Of a stretch of 64,000 bases of DNA, positions 61,969 through 64,000 are shown in pieces. How positions within the stretch are numbered: the first letter of the stretch is position 1; each line of letters opens with the position of its first letter. Position numbers and translations under genes: made by a program. The DNA comes from Platerodrilus igneus (Eukaryota; Arthropoda; Insecta; Coleoptera; Lycidae): contig JARFIW010000139.1 in assembly GCA_036346225.1 (NCBI GenBank), positions 7,874,001-7,938,000 of the forward strand. The letters run 5' to 3'. The notes below the pieces were generated by a model. That model was given only the letters and a program-made list of their open reading frames with translations, searched no databases and was not told the origin of the DNA.

Positions 61969-62070
61969 ATGGAGCCATTTAAACTTAACTTTAATACAAA
62001 GTTATACACAGAAACAGTCCTTCCTTTATGTTTGTTTGGAGTGGTTTTAATTTTATCTAATCTTATTTGA
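61969..62070 (+). CDS. Putative 33-aa single-pass membrane peptide
   Basis: ATG at 61969 directly after an acceptor-like site; stop at 62068-62070. The N-terminal half is polar ('MEPFKLNFNTKLYTETV') and the C-terminal half strongly hydrophobic ('LPLCLFGVVLILSNLI'), long enough for one membrane span. It lies beside Polinton-like sequence. Short ORFs arise by chance, so this is only a candidate. Confidence 0.3.
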   Translation: MEPFKLNFNTKLYTETVLPLCLFGVVLILSNLI

Positions 62071-62108
62071 AGCTTAAAATTTAAATCTACACCCAAGTCC
62101 TCTTTCTC

Positions 62109-62640
62109 CTATTCCAGCCAATAGTTTGATACATGGAGGCCATCTACGCTTTCGAATTGTAAAATGTACCGAAGTTTGTCTCTATATATAAAGTCATCAC
62201 TTCCACCGACAACCAGATCCATTCCGTCGTGTGATTCTTGAAGCTTGTGACAATCTTTTAATTGCGGCTCTCCCACTATATCCTGCATGCGTATCTTGTT
62301 AGGTTGATCGACTTCTTCTTGTCGGTATTGTAGGAAATCCTTATTCTCCCACTCACTGTTGCGTAGTTGTATGTCCACTACTTTTGGGAATATATGGTCG
62401 TTATAGCTTGTAGGACCCTCGGTTTTAAATGATCCGAAAAGCTCTTAACTAGATAAATATACAATCTTTAGCGGAACCCTTTGCGTTTGGTATACGCCAA
62501 GGTTACGAAACCCGCATTCCTTAGTTCGTCTATGTTATCTACCATTTTGATAAATACGTTTTTAGAATAACCTTTTAAAAAATATACGGACTTAGTACCA
62601 TCCTTTTCCGCAAGACCGCCTACATAACTAAAAGAGTCTT
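62109..62640 (-). pseudogene. Polinton-like gene fragment, unknown product
   Basis: The end of the frame reads 'YNDHIFPKVVDIQLRNSEWE' and continues to a stop at 62109 ('YRDKLRYILQFESVDGL'). The block 62335-62445 matches 7540-7650 of Polinton 1, where it follows the polymerase remnant. Upstream, shifted pieces include 'YVGGLAEKDGTKSVYFLKGY' and 'MVDNIDELRNAGFVTLAYTK'. Possibly the end of a polymerase or of an adjacent gene; I cannot tell. Confidence 0.45.
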
Positions 62641-62713
62641 TTTTATTACCTCCACCTTAGCCATGGACCGTACCCATCATTTTTTCCTTCAGAAAATACC
62701 AATTAACCTAAGA

Positions 62714-62773
62714 CCGCCATGGCGGGCGGGATAAAATGGCCGCCATGGCGGAGTAATATGGCCGCCATGGCGG
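62714..62773. repeat. Three CCGCCATGGCGG palindromes
   Basis: The perfect 12-bp palindrome occurs at 62714-62725, 62740-62751 and 62762-62773, with 'taatatgg'-type spacers and a fourth half-site at about 62784. Very GC-rich in an AT-rich window. Confidence 0.95.
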
Positions 62774-62957
62774 GGTAATATGGCCGCCTCAGAGCGGTTG
62801 CGCATTCCGTCAAGTGTATTCGGGGATCTTCAGCAATATACGCCCCCCAATTTAGTATTCGGCAGTAGCTAGAACGATAAACATACGCGTCTCAAAGCTG
62901 ATTAACGTTCCTCAACTTTTTGGAAATCAAGTGAAACCAACAAATTAGCGATTTGAA

Positions 62958-63999
62958 TTGTGGCTGCTGGCAGAAAATATGTGCAACAATAATCTGGTGA
63001 CCGATATTGGTAATATATGTTATGTCGAAAGCAAACAGATGATGACTGGTGGATTACACACACCAATTACAAAACAATTTTGTGACAATATAATGTTGGT
63101 TAAAATTTGCGACCTTTCTGACGCCGAACAAACATCTGCAAACAAAGGATGTTTACCCCACAAAAAGAAATTTGTGGTGCATTTAACAGCTATGTATGAG
63201 GAACGTTCGACCGATTTGTTTCCGCTAGGCATGGTGTTAAAGCTAAGCTTCCGTTTTCTCTGGAAAGCACTAATAAGATGGGCCGGGGAGTAAAAGGAAT
63301 TATTGGAAAAGAAGGCTTCGAAAGCATTAATAAAAAATTTCAAAATCCTATATGTGTTCCGTACAAAATGAAACTAGCAGATGTTAAGTTGGAAACTTTA
63401 TTGGAAAAACTATCAGATATATTAGACGGACTCAAAAAATATTATTACTATCTTTTTGACATGGATGTAACCCAAGATTTTGCTGGCATATTTAGCAAGA
63501 TGGAGATGTGTAATTATTTAACTATAAACCATAACTTTTGGTACAAGGGCGAATACGAAGAAAACTGCAATATTATAGTTAACAACGATAAAACTGTGGG
63601 AATTGATTGTTTAACATGGCTAACAACCAATGCAAGAATTAAGATATACAACAAATGTGTGTGTCAGATAACAAGGCTTGGTGTTAATAAACAACTTGGA
63701 AATCATTAACTAGATTATTTACGTTGTCCAGATGCACGTTTAAGGGAAACATTCGCATCTACTTTGGCCAAAGAACATGGTATTACGCGATTGGAAGCGA
63801 AAATATACAACTGTACAATTGGAAACTATGTCAGTGCGGAACAGGTGTATAATCCCTTAAAAGAGTGTTTAACCTTATTGGAAGATAGTAAGTTATACTT
63901 CCTAAAAGCGGCAATGTACTCGGTGTCACTTGCCAAAATGTGGAGTAAGCTATCGGACACGCTGCAAAATAACTGCTGTTTAGTGTATAATAACCTACT
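62958..63999 (+). pseudogene. Unknown gene of the third Polinton-like segment, runs off the window
   Basis: Start at 62958 ('MWLLAENMCNNNLVTDIGNI'). One shift between about 63240 and 63290 leads into 'KGIIGKEGFESINKKF', then 'YYYYLFDMDVTQDFAGIFSK', 'VGIDCLTWLTTNARIKIYNK' and 'ITRLGVNKQLGNH'. A single TAA (63707-63709) follows, then the same frame stays open to the window edge ('RLRETFASTLAKEHGITRLE', 'MYSVSLAKMWSKLSDTLQNN'). About 345 codons in all, so a large protein with only two lesions, younger than most pseudogenes here. I recognise no family; a replication or structural role is open. Confidence 0.55.
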
Positions 64000-64000
64000 A

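Overview
This is a eukaryotic, AT-rich, repeat-dominated window. The element set (Polinton/Maverick, mariner, BEL/Pao, Gypsy, Jockey-type and APE-type LINEs, Helitron, tRNA-derived SINE) and the TATA/initiator promoters point to an arthropod, most likely an insect; the species cannot be told. I see no intact single-copy host gene. Almost every coding stretch belongs to a decayed mobile element, and many elements sit inside one another, so the window reads as a record of insertions.

Layout. 1-4.4 kb: three pieces of one LINE family plus a SINE with a 14-bp target-site duplication (TSD). 4.4-19.3 kb: a Helitron-like element carrying a PIF1-type helicase on the minus strand, split by a Polinton at 5735-17670. 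The Polinton has AG...CT ends, terminal inverted repeats (TIRs) of about 640 bp and a 6-bp CATCAT TSD. Inside it are a packaging-ATPase remnant with an adjoining HTH segment, a DNA polymerase B C-terminal remnant, small unknown ORFs, an 8-bp minisatellite and a 4-kb stretch (12.85-16.9 kb) that looks like poor or damaged sequence, including A88-C50. 20.5-23 kb: a repetitive gene of unknown function interrupted by a dead mariner. 24.2-25.6 kb: a Gypsy-like gag. 27.4-28.5 kb: a macro domain plus CCCH finger ending at a polypurine tract and LTR; this is the most unusual gene content here. 28.5-31.97 kb: the right part of a second Polinton with a promoter shared with the first and 300-bp subterminal tandem repeats.

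35.6-40.1 kb: a Jockey-type LINE split by a 3.5-kb TG...CA insertion. 40.3-42.2 kb: BEL/Pao integrase cut by a small LTR element. 44.3-47.2 kb: two LINE ends and a 1.3-kb CACATAAA array. 47.5-48.7 kb: a mariner with perfect 27-bp TIRs. 48.9-51.7 kb: a second Helitron-like copy with helicase and a large palindrome. 52.9-60.3 kb: a fourth LINE copy and a SINE, each split by a TG...CA insertion with a 4-bp TSD. 60.4-61.1 kb: a Tc1/mariner-superfamily transposase fragment. 61.9-64 kb: a third Polinton-like segment with a broken unknown gene running off the window.

Relative order of events: LINE, then Helitron into LINE, then Polinton into the Helitron helicase; separately, LTR elements went into the LINE, SINE, Jockey and Polinton 2, and a mariner into the unknown gene. 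Most frames carry stops or shifts, so nearly all coding entries are pseudogenes. Family names rest on motifs read by eye; no database search was run.
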